Assembly: GCA_035532935.1 (NCBI GenBank) | Contig: DATKQE010000011.1 | Location: forward strand, 13,510 to 77,509 | Source: DATJLY01 sp035532935 | GTDB taxonomy: Bacteria; Pseudomonadota; Alphaproteobacteria; ATCC43930; CGMCC-115725 | Direction: 5' to 3' | Length of the DNA stretch: 64,000 nucleotides | Shown here: positions 1 through 9,643 of the stretch, one piece after another | Layout of the letters: each line of letters starts with the position of its first letter | How positions within the stretch are numbered: position 1 is the stretch's first letter | Notes under the pieces: generated by a model | Told to the model about the DNA's origin: nothing | Databases searched by the model: none | Seen by the model: the letters and a program-made list of their open reading frames with translations, nothing else | Program-made: the position numbers and the translations under genes

Positions 1-774
1 GGTAAAGAGCGGCCGCGGGCCGGCGACCTCGCCGACCGCAAGCTCCATCGGGAACGAACCGCCATCCTTGCGCCGCCCTGCGACGACGCGGCCGATGCCG
101 ATGATGCGCCGCTCGCCAGTCGCGCGATAGCGCGCGAGATAGGCGTCGTGGTTCTCGTGGTGCGGCGACGGCATCAGCATTTTCACGTTCTGGCCGCACA
201 CCTCGGCGGCCTGATAGCCGAACAGGCGCTCGGCCGCGGCGCTGAAGGACTGGATGATGCCGCGGTCGTCGATGACGATCATGGCGTCGGGAACGGTGTC
301 GAGGATCGAGCGCAGATGCGCCTCGCGCTCGGCGAGCTCGGCGGCCGCGCGGCGCGCGGCGGAGACGTCACGCGCGATCTTCGCGGCGCCGACGACGCGG
401 CCGTCCGACGCGCGGATCGGCGACAAGGTGAGCGCGATATCGATGATGCGCCCGTCCTTGGCCCGCCGCCTTGTCTCATAGGTTGCGACCCGTTCGCCCG
501 TCCTGACCCGGACGAGGTTGTGCAACATCTCGTCCTCGGTGTCGGGCCCGGCGAGAATGGCACCGGAGTGCCCCACGATCTCCGCGGCCGAATAGCCGAA
601 GATGCGTTCGGCGGCCTCGTTCCAGCTCGTGACGACGCCGTCGAGCGTGAGGCTGATGATGGCGGAAGTCGAGGATTCGACGATGGCCGCGAGCAACCCC
701 GCCGCATCGGCGCCGACGCCGGAAGCGTCCGACCCGGCGGCGCCCGCGGGATTCGAAGGATTGTCCGGCGGCAT
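1..774 (-). CDS. fixL: Oxygen sensor histidine kinase FixL, N-terminal PAS-PAS part (cut by window edge)
   Basis: 258 codons from an ATG at 774 are present; the kinase domain lies outside the window. Two PAS domains are visible at about residues 25-145 and 150-258. The second matches the haem PAS of FixL: the segment ENHDAYLARYR places a histidine (H209) where FixL has its axial haem ligand, and RIIGIGR keeps the arginine (R229) that contacts bound O2. FixL is a haem kinase that phosphorylates FixJ when oxygen is low. The histidine FixL of Bradyrhizobium carries at the position just before IIGIGR is an arginine here. The gene diverges from a small membrane-protein gene and fixJ, instead of the usual fixL-fixJ tandem. 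A FixK-type box lies 79 bp upstream of the start. The haem PAS is clear by motif; catalytic function cannot be judged from this part. Confidence 0.85.
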   Translation of the reverse strand, partial: MPPDNPSNPAGAAGSDASGVGADAAGLLAAIVESSTSAIISLTLDGVVTSWNEAAERIFGYSAAEIVGHSGAILAGPDTEDEMLHNLVRVRTGERVATYETRRRAKDGRIIDIALTLSPIRASDGRVVGAAKIARDVSAARRAAAELAEREAHLRSILDTVPDAMIVIDDRGIIQSFSAAAERLFGYQAAEVCGQNVKMLMPSPHHENHDAYLARYRATGERRIIGIGRVVAGRRKDGGSFPMELAVGEVAGPRPLFT

Positions 775-852
775 GGTCGCGACTCTAGCCCCTGGTTCGA
801 GCGAATCAAGGCGGTGGGTGCGGGCGGGTGCGACACCGCGGTGCACGCGGCA

Positions 853-866
853 TTGATCTGCATCAA
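853..866. promoter_or_regulatory. FixK/FNR-family binding site
   Basis: TTGATCTGCATCAA is a perfect match to the TTGAT-N4-ATCAA palindrome bound by FixK, FNR and related CRP-family regulators. It lies between divergent genes, 79 bp from the fixL ATG (774) and 78 bp from the ATG of the small membrane protein (944), so it could serve either promoter. Activation by a FixK/FnrN protein under low oxygen is the known role of such boxes; that it acts here is inference. Confidence 0.75.
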
Positions 867-943
867 GGTTCGCACCGGGCCCGCGGGCCAACCTGACGCA
901 CGGGCCGTATCCGCGCGTGCCGGACCGGCTCGGTGGAGGAGCC

Positions 944-1033
944 ATGTCGTCAGGAGAGCTTGCCTATCTGGTCCTGGTCGTCGCCGCCGCGATCGCCTTC
1001 ATTGTGACGCTGGCCTGGGAATCGCGACGCTAG
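944..1033 (+). CDS. 29-residue single-span membrane protein, fixLJ-linked
   Basis: A short frame opens at ATG 944, seven bases after a strong GGTGGAGGA ribosome binding site, and ends at TAG 1031-1033. It encodes a short polar head (MSSGELAYL), about 17 hydrophobic residues forming one membrane helix, and a charged tail (WESRR). It sits 72 bp before fixJ in the same direction and downstream of the FixK-type box, so low-oxygen expression with fixJ is likely. Short ELAYL-type membrane peptides next to fix/cbb3 genes are known in alphaproteobacteria by recollection only; a role as an oxidase-assembly or sensor-associated peptide is inference. Confidence 0.6.
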   Translation: MSSGELAYLVLVVAAAIAFIVTLAWESRR

Positions 1034-1104
1034 CGCGACCGGCGCTTCGGGCCATCATTCGCATTGCCAGGAGCCGCGAACTCGGACACAATCCGGGCGC
1101 GCCG

Positions 1105-1731
1105 ATGGCCGATGCTGCAATGATCTTCGTCGTCGATGATGACGATGCGATCCGCGAATCGCTCGAGTTGCTGCTCGAGGCGAGCGGTTTTCGCACCGTC
1201 GGGTTTCCCTCGGGCGAGCGTTTCCTCGACGCCCTGGCGCAGGATGCTGCGGGCTGCGCGCTCGTCGATGTCAGCATGCCGGGAATGGGCGGCCTCGACG
1301 TTCAAGAAGCGTTGAACCGGCGCCATAGCCCGCTGCCGGTGATCGTCATGACCGGCCACGGCGACGTGCCGCTCGCCGTCGCGGCGATGCGCGCCGGGGC
1401 CGCCGACTTCATCGAAAAGCCGTTCAGCGACGAGACCATCCTCGCCAGCATCGCGCGCGCGCTGGAGCGGGGAATGGAAGCGCGCGCGGCCCAGGCCGAA
1501 GCCGCCGCCGCCGCCGCCGGCATCGACCGCCTCACCGAGCGCGAGCGCGAGGTGATGGTCGAACTGGTGGCCGGCCATCCCAACAAGGTGATCGCCCATC
1601 ATCTCTCGATCAGCCCGCGCACCGTCGAGATCCATCGCGCGCGGGTCATGGAGAAGATGCAGGCGCGCAGCCTCTCCGATCTGGTGCGCATGGCGCTCGC
1701 GGCGGGGATCTCTGCGCCGGCAAGGAAATAG
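1105..1731 (+). CDS. fixJ: Response regulator FixJ (REC + LuxR-type HTH)
   Basis: 208 residues. The receiver domain (about 1-125) carries the acidic cluster DDDD at 11-14, the phospho-acceptor D55 in LVDVSMPGMGG, the switch threonine in VMTGHGD and the conserved lysine in FIEKPF. A LuxR/NarL-type helix-turn-helix follows at about 140-200 (LTEREREVM ... ISPRTVEIHRARVMEKM). This layout and wording match FixJ, the transcription activator phosphorylated by FixL; the divergent FixL gene in the same region supports the pairing. The ATG at 1105 is chosen because the receiver domain starts directly there; an in-frame upstream extension has no domain content. Related NarL-family regulators cannot be wholly excluded. 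Confidence 0.85.
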   Translation: MADAAMIFVVDDDDAIRESLELLLEASGFRTVGFPSGERFLDALAQDAAGCALVDVSMPGMGGLDVQEALNRRHSPLPVIVMTGHGDVPLAVAAMRAGAADFIEKPFSDETILASIARALERGMEARAAQAEAAAAAAGIDRLTEREREVMVELVAGHPNKVIAHHLSISPRTVEIHRARVMEKMQARSLSDLVRMALAAGISAPARK

Positions 1732-1808
1732 CGCCGCTTGCCGTGCCGGCGCCTTGCGCCGCGGCGTCGGGACCGGCACCATCGTCTCCGGCGGGGCGGG
1801 GGCAAACC

Positions 1809-2126
1809 ATGGTCATTGTCCGCGTGATCGGCTGGCTGCTGTTTCTGGCGGCGCTCGTCGTTTTGGGGGGCGATTTCGTCGCCTGGCAGGATACGCAGAG
1901 CTTCGCGCCCATCACGCTCGACCGGCTGTGGTCCGATCTCGACCCGCCGAGCCGTGCGGCGTTCGAAGCGACCGTCGCGCGCGCCGCGCCGTCCTGGGCA
2001 TGGACCGGCATCATCCGCGTGGTGCTCGATCTCTGGGCGGCGCCGAGCATGGCGGCCGCGGGGGTCGTCCTCGTCTGGCTCAGCCGTCACCGCGGCGATC
2101 GCGGGGTCCGCCGGCCGCGGCTCTGA
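1809..2126 (+). CDS. Conserved-type small membrane protein, unknown function
   Basis: 105 residues with an N-terminal hydrophobic helix (about 3-22, VIGWLLFLAALVVLGGDF) and a second helix near 78-93, separated by a soluble loop containing TLDRLWSDLDPPSR. It ends at base 2126 and the lepA stop codon begins at 2127 on the other strand, so the two genes abut tail to tail with no spacer. It follows fixJ by 77 bp but the promoter is not evident. No enzymatic motif is seen. I recall similar two-helix proteins next to lepA in other alphaproteobacteria, but no function. Confidence 0.6.
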   Translation: MVIVRVIGWLLFLAALVVLGGDFVAWQDTQSFAPITLDRLWSDLDPPSRAAFEATVARAAPSWAWTGIIRVVLDLWAAPSMAAAGVVLVWLSRHRGDRGVRRPRL

Positions 2127-3929
<1,803 letters not shown>

Positions 3930-4061
3930 GGGCCGGGCGGAACATAGGGACCCAGCCCTGCCCGCGCAATGTCGCCCGGGCGTCGATGCAGGCCATTGCC
4001 CCGCGGCGGGGGGATGTGGCCTTATGGGGACCAGGGAACAAAGCGGATCGGGGGAAAAGCC

Positions 4062-5246
4062 ATGAGAACGTTTCTTGCCATGGGTTGCGGCGTGGTCGCG
4101 GCGGCGCTGGCGCTGCCGGCCGGCGCGCAGCAGATCAAGATCGGCGAGGTGATGACGCTATCCGGCCCCGATTCCACGCCCGGGATCGAGATCGACCGCG
4201 GCGCCCGGCTCTATCTCAAGACTCACGAGAAGGACCTGCCCAAGGGCGTTTCGGTCGAGCTCATCGCGCGCGATGACACCGGCCCCAATCCCGAGGTGGC
4301 CAAGCGCCTGGCGCAGGAACTGGTGACGCGGCAGCACGTGAACATCCTCATGGGCTGCATCTACACGCCCAACGCGCTTGCGATCGCGCCGATCGCGACC
4401 GAGGCCAAGCTGCCGTTCGTGGTGCTCAATGCCGCGACCGCGATCATCACGCGCAAGTCGCCCTATATCGTTCGCGATTCCTTCACGCTGTGGCAGACCT
4501 CGATGCCGCTCGGCCAGTGGGCTGCCAAGCAGGGCGGCAAGACCGCCTACACGGCAGTGAGCGACTACGCGCCCGGCTGGGATGCCGAGCATGCCTTCGC
4601 CAAGGGTTTCACCGAGGGCGGCGGCAAGATGCTCGGCGCGATCCGCTTCCCGCTCGGCAGCCTGAACTTCGTTCCCTATCTGCAGCGCGTGGCCGATGCC
4701 AAGCCACAGTATTTCGACATCTTCGTTCCGGTCGGCGACGCGGTGCCGATGATGCGGGCGATCGCGAGCCTCGATCTCAAGGGCAAGGGCATCCGGCTCG
4801 TTTCGACCATGGACCTCGTGCCCGACGAGCAGCTCGTCGACATGGGCGACATCGCCGAGGGGCTGGTCACCTCGGGCACCTATTCCGCCGTTGCGACGCG
4901 GCCGCAGAACAAGGCCTTCGTCGCTGCCTGGAAGAAGGAATACGGCGCCAAGGCGCTGCCCGACTTCACCGGTGTCCAGGGCTATGACGGGATGGCGATG
5001 ATCGTCGCCATGATCAGGAAGACCGGCGGCAAGTTCGACATCGACCAGGCGATGCAGTTCTTCAGCCACTACAGCGATCCCAACAGCCCGCGCGGGCCGT
5101 GGCACATCGACCCGGCGACGCGCGACATCGTCCAGAACATCTATATCCGCAAGGTCGAGAAGGTGAACGGCAAGCTGTCCAACGTCGAGTTCCAGACCAT
5201 CTCCCAGATCAAGGACCCGTGGAAGGAGATGAATCCGGAGAAATAG
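4062..5246 (+). CDS. ABC transporter substrate-binding protein, branched-chain amino acid type
   Basis: 394 residues with a signal peptide (cleavage after about residue 22, LPAGAQ-Q), then a type I periplasmic binding fold beginning IKIGEVMTLSGPDSTPG, as in LivJ/LivK-like proteins. It would capture a small solute in the periplasm for an ABC importer. No permease or ATPase genes are adjacent, so it is an orphan component here and its ligand is unknown. ATG 4062 is chosen because it follows a GGGGGAAAAG Shine-Dalgarno and begins the signal peptide; an earlier in-frame start would add a non-signal extension. The protein ends in a lysine-rich tail (KDPWKEMNPEK). Confidence 0.85.
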   Translation: MRTFLAMGCGVVAAALALPAGAQQIKIGEVMTLSGPDSTPGIEIDRGARLYLKTHEKDLPKGVSVELIARDDTGPNPEVAKRLAQELVTRQHVNILMGCIYTPNALAIAPIATEAKLPFVVLNAATAIITRKSPYIVRDSFTLWQTSMPLGQWAAKQGGKTAYTAVSDYAPGWDAEHAFAKGFTEGGGKMLGAIRFPLGSLNFVPYLQRVADAKPQYFDIFVPVGDAVPMMRAIASLDLKGKGIRLVSTMDLVPDEQLVDMGDIAEGLVTSGTYSAVATRPQNKAFVAAWKKEYGAKALPDFTGVQGYDGMAMIVAMIRKTGGKFDIDQAMQFFSHYSDPNSPRGPWHIDPATRDIVQNIYIRKVEKVNGKLSNVEFQTISQIKDPWKEMNPEK

Positions 5247-5307
5247 GGCTGCAAGCCGCATCCCGTCTCCGCGCAGCCGGCGCCAGGGGCGGGATGCCGC
5301 AGTCCCG

Positions 5308-6006
5308 TCAGTGCTGCGGCGGCTGCCCCGGCCCGGCGCCCTCGTCGATCGACGCGGCGAGCGTCATGCTCAAATGCCCGAGCGGCAGTCCTGTCTCCTT
5401 GACCCAGGCATTGAAGACCGCCTGCACCTTGGCGCGGTCGGCCTTGCTCTTGGGTTCGCCCTTGAAGGCGCCCCAATGGTCGAGCGCCGCCACGACCGAG
5501 GGCGTCAGCAGGAACGTGTCCTTGCCGATCATGCGCAGGAAGCGCGGCGTCGAGTTGCCGCCCATTTGCGCAAAGCGCTTGGCGAGATCGTCCCACAGCT
5601 GCGTGATCTCCTCGCCCGGCCAGTCGGCGAGATACTTGCCCATGCCGCCCTTGTCCGCGGCGAGCGCGATGAAGGCGGCGGCGTTGTCATGGACCGCGCG
5701 CAGCTTGCCGAGATGGCGGATGAGCCGCGCGTCCTTCATCAGATCCTCGACCTCCTCGTCGCGCATGGCGCGGACGCGGCGCGGGTCGAAACCGCGGAAC
5801 GCCTCCTCGAAGGCGGGCCACTTGGCGTCGACCACGCTGTGCTTCAGCCCGGCGCGAAAGATGCGCAGCGACATCTGCGAGAAATAGCGGTCGTCGGTCA
5901 GTCGTTTCAGCGCCGCCGCGGATTTCACCGCGGGCATTCGCGCCGCCAGCTCGGTCGCGCCGTGGCGGGCGAGCGCGGCCTTGCGGATGCGGGCAAAGGC
6001 GACCAT
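5308..6006 (-). CDS. tag: DNA-3-methyladenine glycosylase I family protein
   Basis: 232 residues. The body resembles the Tag/HhH-GPD-like 3-methyladenine glycosylase I fold: SLRIFRAGLKHSVVDAKWPAFEEAF and the aspartate/tryptophan-rich FLLTPSVVAALDHWGAFKG segment near 165-180. Tag removes 3-methyladenine from alkylated DNA. The start at 6006 lies eight bases after the pheT stop, which suggests read-through transcription from pheST; a longer frame into pheT is unlikely. The C-terminal DHWGA region differs from E. coli Tag, so this may be one of the alphaproteobacterial Tag-like paralogues whose substrate is untested. Confidence 0.65.
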   Translation of the reverse strand: MVAFARIRKAALARHGATELAARMPAVKSAAALKRLTDDRYFSQMSLRIFRAGLKHSVVDAKWPAFEEAFRGFDPRRVRAMRDEEVEDLMKDARLIRHLGKLRAVHDNAAAFIALAADKGGMGKYLADWPGEEITQLWDDLAKRFAQMGGNSTPRFLRMIGKDTFLLTPSVVAALDHWGAFKGEPKSKADRAKVQAVFNAWVKETGLPLGHLSMTLAASIDEGAGPGQPPQH

Positions 6007-6013
6007 CGCCGCG

Positions 6014-8449
6014 CTAGCGCCGCAGGCTGCCGCCGGTCGCCTTTTCGACCGCGGCGACGAGACGCTTGGAGAAGCCTTCGAGCGCCGCATCCGTCAGCGT
6101 CTCCTCCTCGGGCTGGAGCACGACGGTGATGGCCAGCGACTTCTTGCCCTCGGGCAGTCCCGGCCCGGTATAGACGTCGAAGAGGCGCACCGCGGCGACG
6201 AGCTTCTTGTCGATCCCGCGCGCCGCGCGCAGCAGCGTCTCGGCCGGCAGGGCGGCATCGACGGTGAAGGCGAAATCGCGCTCCACCGGCTGGAACGGCG
6301 AGAGCTTGAGCAGCGGCCGGGCGCGGCCCCGCGCGCGCGGGAGCGGCACGGCGTCGAGCAGAATCTCGAACCCCACGGCCGCGCCCTTGACGTCGAGCGC
6401 GGCGAGCACGCCCGGGTGAAGCTCCCCGAACCATCCCAGCAGCTTCGGCCCGAGGCGCAGGCTGCCGGCGCGGCCCGGATGGTACCAGGGCGGCGGATCG
6501 GCGCCGAGCTGGACCGCATCGGCGGCGAGCCCGGCGGCGGCGAGCGTCGCCATGGCATCGGCCTTGGCGAGGAACGCATCGACCGGCCGCCCGGGATCGT
6601 CCCAGCGCTTGGCGCCGCTGCGGCCGGTGCGCAGGCCCGCGGCGACGAGGTCCTGGCCGTCGGGCGTGTCGTCGCGGTACTGCGCGCCCAGTTCGAACAG
6701 CGCGGTGTCGGGATAGCCGCGATCGGCGTTGCGCCGCGCCGCTGCCAAGAGATTGGGCAGGATCGACGGCCGCATCGCGTCGAGATCGGCGCTGATCGGA
6801 TTGACGAGCCGCAACGCCTCTGCGCCGCCGCCGAAGAGTCGCGCCGCCGCGGTCGGCATGAAGGCATAGGTCACGGCTTCGACGAGGCCGCGTGCGGCGA
6901 GGCTGCGGCGCACGAAGATGGTGCGGCGCTGCGCCGGATCGAGCGCCGGCCGCGGCAGCGTCGTCTCGCGCGGCAGCGACACGACGGGAATGTGCTCGTA
7001 GCCGTGAATGCGCAGCACCTCTTCGACGAGATCGGCTTCGCCTTCGATGTCGCCGCGCCAGGACGGCGGCTCGACCGTCCAACTCGGACCGTCGGTGCCG
7101 GCGATGGTGGCGCCGAGCGCGGTCAGGATGCGGCGCTGGTCGTCCGCCGCGATGTCGATGCCGCCGAGTTCGCGGGTGCGGTCGGGACGGAAGCGCAACG
7201 GCCGCTGCCACGCCGGCGCCGCGCCCGAGACCGCGATCGCGCTCGGCTCGCCGCCGCAAATCTCGCAGATGAGTCGGGTCGCCGCCTCGAGCCCCGGGCC
7301 GACGAAGGCGGGATCGAGGCCGCGCTCGAAGCGATAGCGCGCGTCGCTCTGGAGATTGAGCTTGCGGCCGGTGGCGGCGGTGCGCACCGGATCGAACAGC
7401 GCCGCCTCGATATAGACGTTGATCGTCGTCTCGGTACAGCCCGTGCTCTCGCCGCCGATGACGCCGCCGAGGCTGAGCGCGCCGCTGTTGTCGGCGATCA
7501 CGGTCATGTCCGCATCGAGCGTCAGGACGCGGCCGTTCAGGGCGCGCAGCGTCTCGTCGGGCCGGGCCCCCCGCACCGCAAGATCGCCGTCGAGCCGGTC
7601 GGCGTCGAACACGTGCAGCGGCCGGTCGAGATCGAAGGTGAGGAAATTGGTGATGTCGACGAGCGCCGAGATCGGCCTGAGCCCGATCGCGATGAGTCGG
7701 TCGGCGAGCCAGGCCGGCGACTCCCGGTTGGCGACGCCGCGAATGAGGCGGCCCATGAACAGCGGGCAGGCCGCCTTGTCCGGCCCCGCAAGATGCACGG
7801 CGATAAGGCAGGGGAAGCGGCCGGGCACCGCATCCGTCGCGAGCGTGCCGTCGCTCCGCCCTTCGTACCAGCCGGCCGCCAGCGGCTTGAGCCGCCCCAG
7901 CCCGGCGGCGGCGAGGTCGCGGGCAATGCCGCGCACGCCGAGGCAATCGGCGCGGTTCGCCGTCACCTTGATGTCGAGGATGGGATCGTCGAGCCCGACC
8001 GCCTGCGCGAACGGCTGGCCGACCGCGAGACCGGTGGGCAGCTCGATGATGCCCTCGTGATCCTCGGAAAGACCGAGTTCGTAGCCCGAGCACAGCATGC
8101 CGTTCGAGGTGATGCCGCGGATCGCGCTGGCCTTGAGCACGATTCCGGTGCGCGGAATGAGCGCGCCCGGCGGTGCGAACACGCCGAGCATGCCGGCGCG
8201 CGCGTTGGGCGCGCCGCACACCACCTGGACCTCGCCGGCGCCGGCATCGACGACGCAGAGCTTGAGCTTGTCGGCATTGGGGTGGGGCTCGGCCTTGACC
8301 ACGCGCGCGACCCGGAACGGCGCCAAGTCCTTGGCGCGGTTCTCGATGCTCTCGACTTCGAAGCCGCGCATCACCAGGAGCGCGGCGATCTCCTCGGCCG
8401 TCGCGGCGGTGTCGAGATGGGTCTTGAGCCAGGCGAGCGTCGTCTTCAT
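6014..8449 (-). CDS. pheT: Phenylalanyl-tRNA synthetase beta subunit
   Basis: 811 residues, typical for bacterial PheT. Order: N-terminal MKTTLAWLKTHLD, an EMAP-like tRNA-binding domain (about 40-150, with FRVARVVKAEPHPNADKLKLC), the B3/B4 editing domain, B5, and a C-terminal ferredoxin-fold anticodon-binding domain (about 718-811, LSPFQPVERDFAF ... YTGPGLPEGKKSLA). With PheS it forms the alpha2-beta2 enzyme that charges tRNA-Phe. The ATG at 8449 overlaps the pheS stop by 4 bp, giving translational coupling; a longer in-frame extension into pheS was rejected. Confidence 0.97.
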   Translation of the reverse strand: MKTTLAWLKTHLDTAATAEEIAALLVMRGFEVESIENRAKDLAPFRVARVVKAEPHPNADKLKLCVVDAGAGEVQVVCGAPNARAGMLGVFAPPGALIPRTGIVLKASAIRGITSNGMLCSGYELGLSEDHEGIIELPTGLAVGQPFAQAVGLDDPILDIKVTANRADCLGVRGIARDLAAAGLGRLKPLAAGWYEGRSDGTLATDAVPGRFPCLIAVHLAGPDKAACPLFMGRLIRGVANRESPAWLADRLIAIGLRPISALVDITNFLTFDLDRPLHVFDADRLDGDLAVRGARPDETLRALNGRVLTLDADMTVIADNSGALSLGGVIGGESTGCTETTINVYIEAALFDPVRTAATGRKLNLQSDARYRFERGLDPAFVGPGLEAATRLICEICGGEPSAIAVSGAAPAWQRPLRFRPDRTRELGGIDIAADDQRRILTALGATIAGTDGPSWTVEPPSWRGDIEGEADLVEEVLRIHGYEHIPVVSLPRETTLPRPALDPAQRRTIFVRRSLAARGLVEAVTYAFMPTAAARLFGGGAEALRLVNPISADLDAMRPSILPNLLAAARRNADRGYPDTALFELGAQYRDDTPDGQDLVAAGLRTGRSGAKRWDDPGRPVDAFLAKADAMATLAAAGLAADAVQLGADPPPWYHPGRAGSLRLGPKLLGWFGELHPGVLAALDVKGAAVGFEILLDAVPLPRARGRARPLLKLSPFQPVERDFAFTVDAALPAETLLRAARGIDKKLVAAVRLFDVYTGPGLPEGKKSLAITVVLQPEEETLTDAALEGFSKRLVAAVEKATGGSLRR

Positions 8450-9522
8450 CGCGCCGGCCCCGTCACCAGCGACGGCACGTCGAGCGGCAGGAAGCCGTAA
8501 TGCCGCAGCCAGCGCAGGTCGCTGTCGAAGAAGGTGCGCAGATCGGGGATGCCGTATTTCAGCATGGCGATCCGCTCCATCCCCATGCCGAAGGCGAAGC
8601 CCTGATAGGTCTCGGGATCGAGCCCGCAATTCGCCAGCACCTTGGGATGCACCATGCCCGAGCCCAGAATCTCGAGCCAGTCGCCGCCGGCGCCGATCTT
8701 GAGCCCGCCGCCCTCGCGCGAGCAGCCGATATCGACCTCGGCCGACGGCTCGGTGAAGGGGAAGTAGCTCGGCCGGAAGCGCACCGGCAGATCGTCGAGG
8801 TCGAAGAAGGCGCGGCAGAAATCGATGAGGCAGCCCTTCAAATGCCCCATGTGGATGGCGCGGTCGATCACCAGCCCTTCGACCTGGTGGAACATGGGCG
8901 AATGCGTGGCGTCGTGGTCGCTGCGAAAGGTGCGCCCCGGCACGATGATACGCAGCGGCGGCTTGCGCGTGCGCATGGTGCGGATCTGCACCGGCGAGGT
9001 GTGGGTGCGCAGGAGCTTGCGCCCGCCGGGATGCGCGGTGCCGAGATAGAACGTGTCCTGCTCCTGCCGGGCCGGATGCTCGGGCGGGATGTTGAGGGCG
9101 GTGAAGTTGTGGAAATCGTCCTCGATATGCGGGCCCTCGGCGACGGTGAAGCCCATCTCGCCGAAGATGGCGAGGACCTCGTCCATGGTCTGGCTGATCG
9201 GATGGATGCGGCCCTCGGGCTCGGCCGCCACCGGCAGGCTCACATCGACGCGCTCGGTCGCAAGACGCGCGGCCAGCGCCGCGCCCTCGAGCCGCTGCTC
9301 CGCTTCGGCGATCGCTGCCTCGAGTTCGTCCTTGAGCCGGTTGAGCGCGGCGCCACGTTCGCGCCGCGCCTCGGGCGCGAGGGAAGCCAGACCCTTCATC
9401 GACTCGGTGACGCTGCCGCGGCGCCCGAGCGAGGCGACGCGGACCTGATCGAGCGCGTCCCGGCTCGTCGCCGCCCTGACGCGGCGGAGGGTCTCGTCGC
9501 GGATCTGGTCGAGGCTCTCCAT
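8446..9522 (-). CDS. pheS: Phenylalanyl-tRNA synthetase alpha subunit
   Basis: 358 residues with the class II motifs: a coiled-coil N-terminus (about 1-95), motif 2 near FRSDHDATHSPMFHQVEGL, and motif 3 FGMGMERIAMLKYGIPD close to the C-terminus. It forms the catalytic subunit of PheRS. A GGAGG site lies five bases before the ATG. Directly upstream is a GC stem-loop followed by five T residues, so expression may be attenuated. It is the third gene of an rpmI-rplT-pheS-pheT operon read on the minus strand. Confidence 0.97.
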   Translation of the reverse strand: MESLDQIRDETLRRVRAATSRDALDQVRVASLGRRGSVTESMKGLASLAPEARRERGAALNRLKDELEAAIAEAEQRLEGAALAARLATERVDVSLPVAAEPEGRIHPISQTMDEVLAIFGEMGFTVAEGPHIEDDFHNFTALNIPPEHPARQEQDTFYLGTAHPGGRKLLRTHTSPVQIRTMRTRKPPLRIIVPGRTFRSDHDATHSPMFHQVEGLVIDRAIHMGHLKGCLIDFCRAFFDLDDLPVRFRPSYFPFTEPSAEVDIGCSREGGGLKIGAGGDWLEILGSGMVHPKVLANCGLDPETYQGFAFGMGMERIAMLKYGIPDLRTFFDSDLRWLRHYGFLPLDVPSLVTGPAR

Positions 9523-9538
9523 CGTTCCTCCGGTCGAG

Positions 9539-9565
9539 AAAAAGGGGCCGCTCGGGGCCCCTTTT
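9539..9565 (-). terminator. Intrinsic terminator / attenuator before pheS
   Basis: A ten-base-pair perfect stem (AAAAGGGGCC paired with GGCCCCTTTT) with a six-base loop is followed on the minus strand by a run of five T residues. It lies between rplT and pheS, ending 17 bases before the pheS ATG. An upstream copy of the right-arm sequence (GGCCCC at 9585-9590 on the minus strand) could pair with the left arm and prevent the stem from forming. Known pheST operons in gammaproteobacteria are attenuated this way; activity here is inference. Confidence 0.6.
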
Positions 9566-9590
9566 CGTCGCGCGCGCCGGACGCCGGGGC

Positions 9591-9638
9591 CTAGGCGCGC
9601 AGCGCCCCGCTAAATCGGCCGCCGGTGCGCACCCCCAT
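9591..9638 (-). CDS. Possible 15-codon leader peptide of pheST attenuator
   Basis: A short frame MGVRTGGRFSGALRA starts five bases after the rplT stop codon and ends at a TAG (9593-9591) that overlaps the GGCCCC segment able to act as antiterminator. It contains a single Phe codon, unlike the Phe-rich E. coli pheM leader, and its ribosome binding site would lie within the rplT 3' end (AAGGGC). The position is right for a leader peptide but the low Phe content makes this a weak call. Confidence 0.3.
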   Translation of the reverse strand: MGVRTGGRFSGALRA

Positions 9639-9643
9639 GGCCT

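Noticed and set aside
148..1104. Upstream in-frame extension of fixJ covering the fixL promoter
   Set aside because: It runs antisense through fixL and across the FixK box; FixJ begins at ATG 1105 where the receiver domain starts.
5258..5297. GCATCCCG/CGGGATGC inverted repeat between two convergent genes
   Set aside because: Eight pairs without a T-run; might limit read-through but cannot be called a terminator.
5981..8500. Open frame of over 800 codons antisense to pheT
   Set aside because: Complement of a conserved gene with all PheT domains; no start site and low-complexity product.
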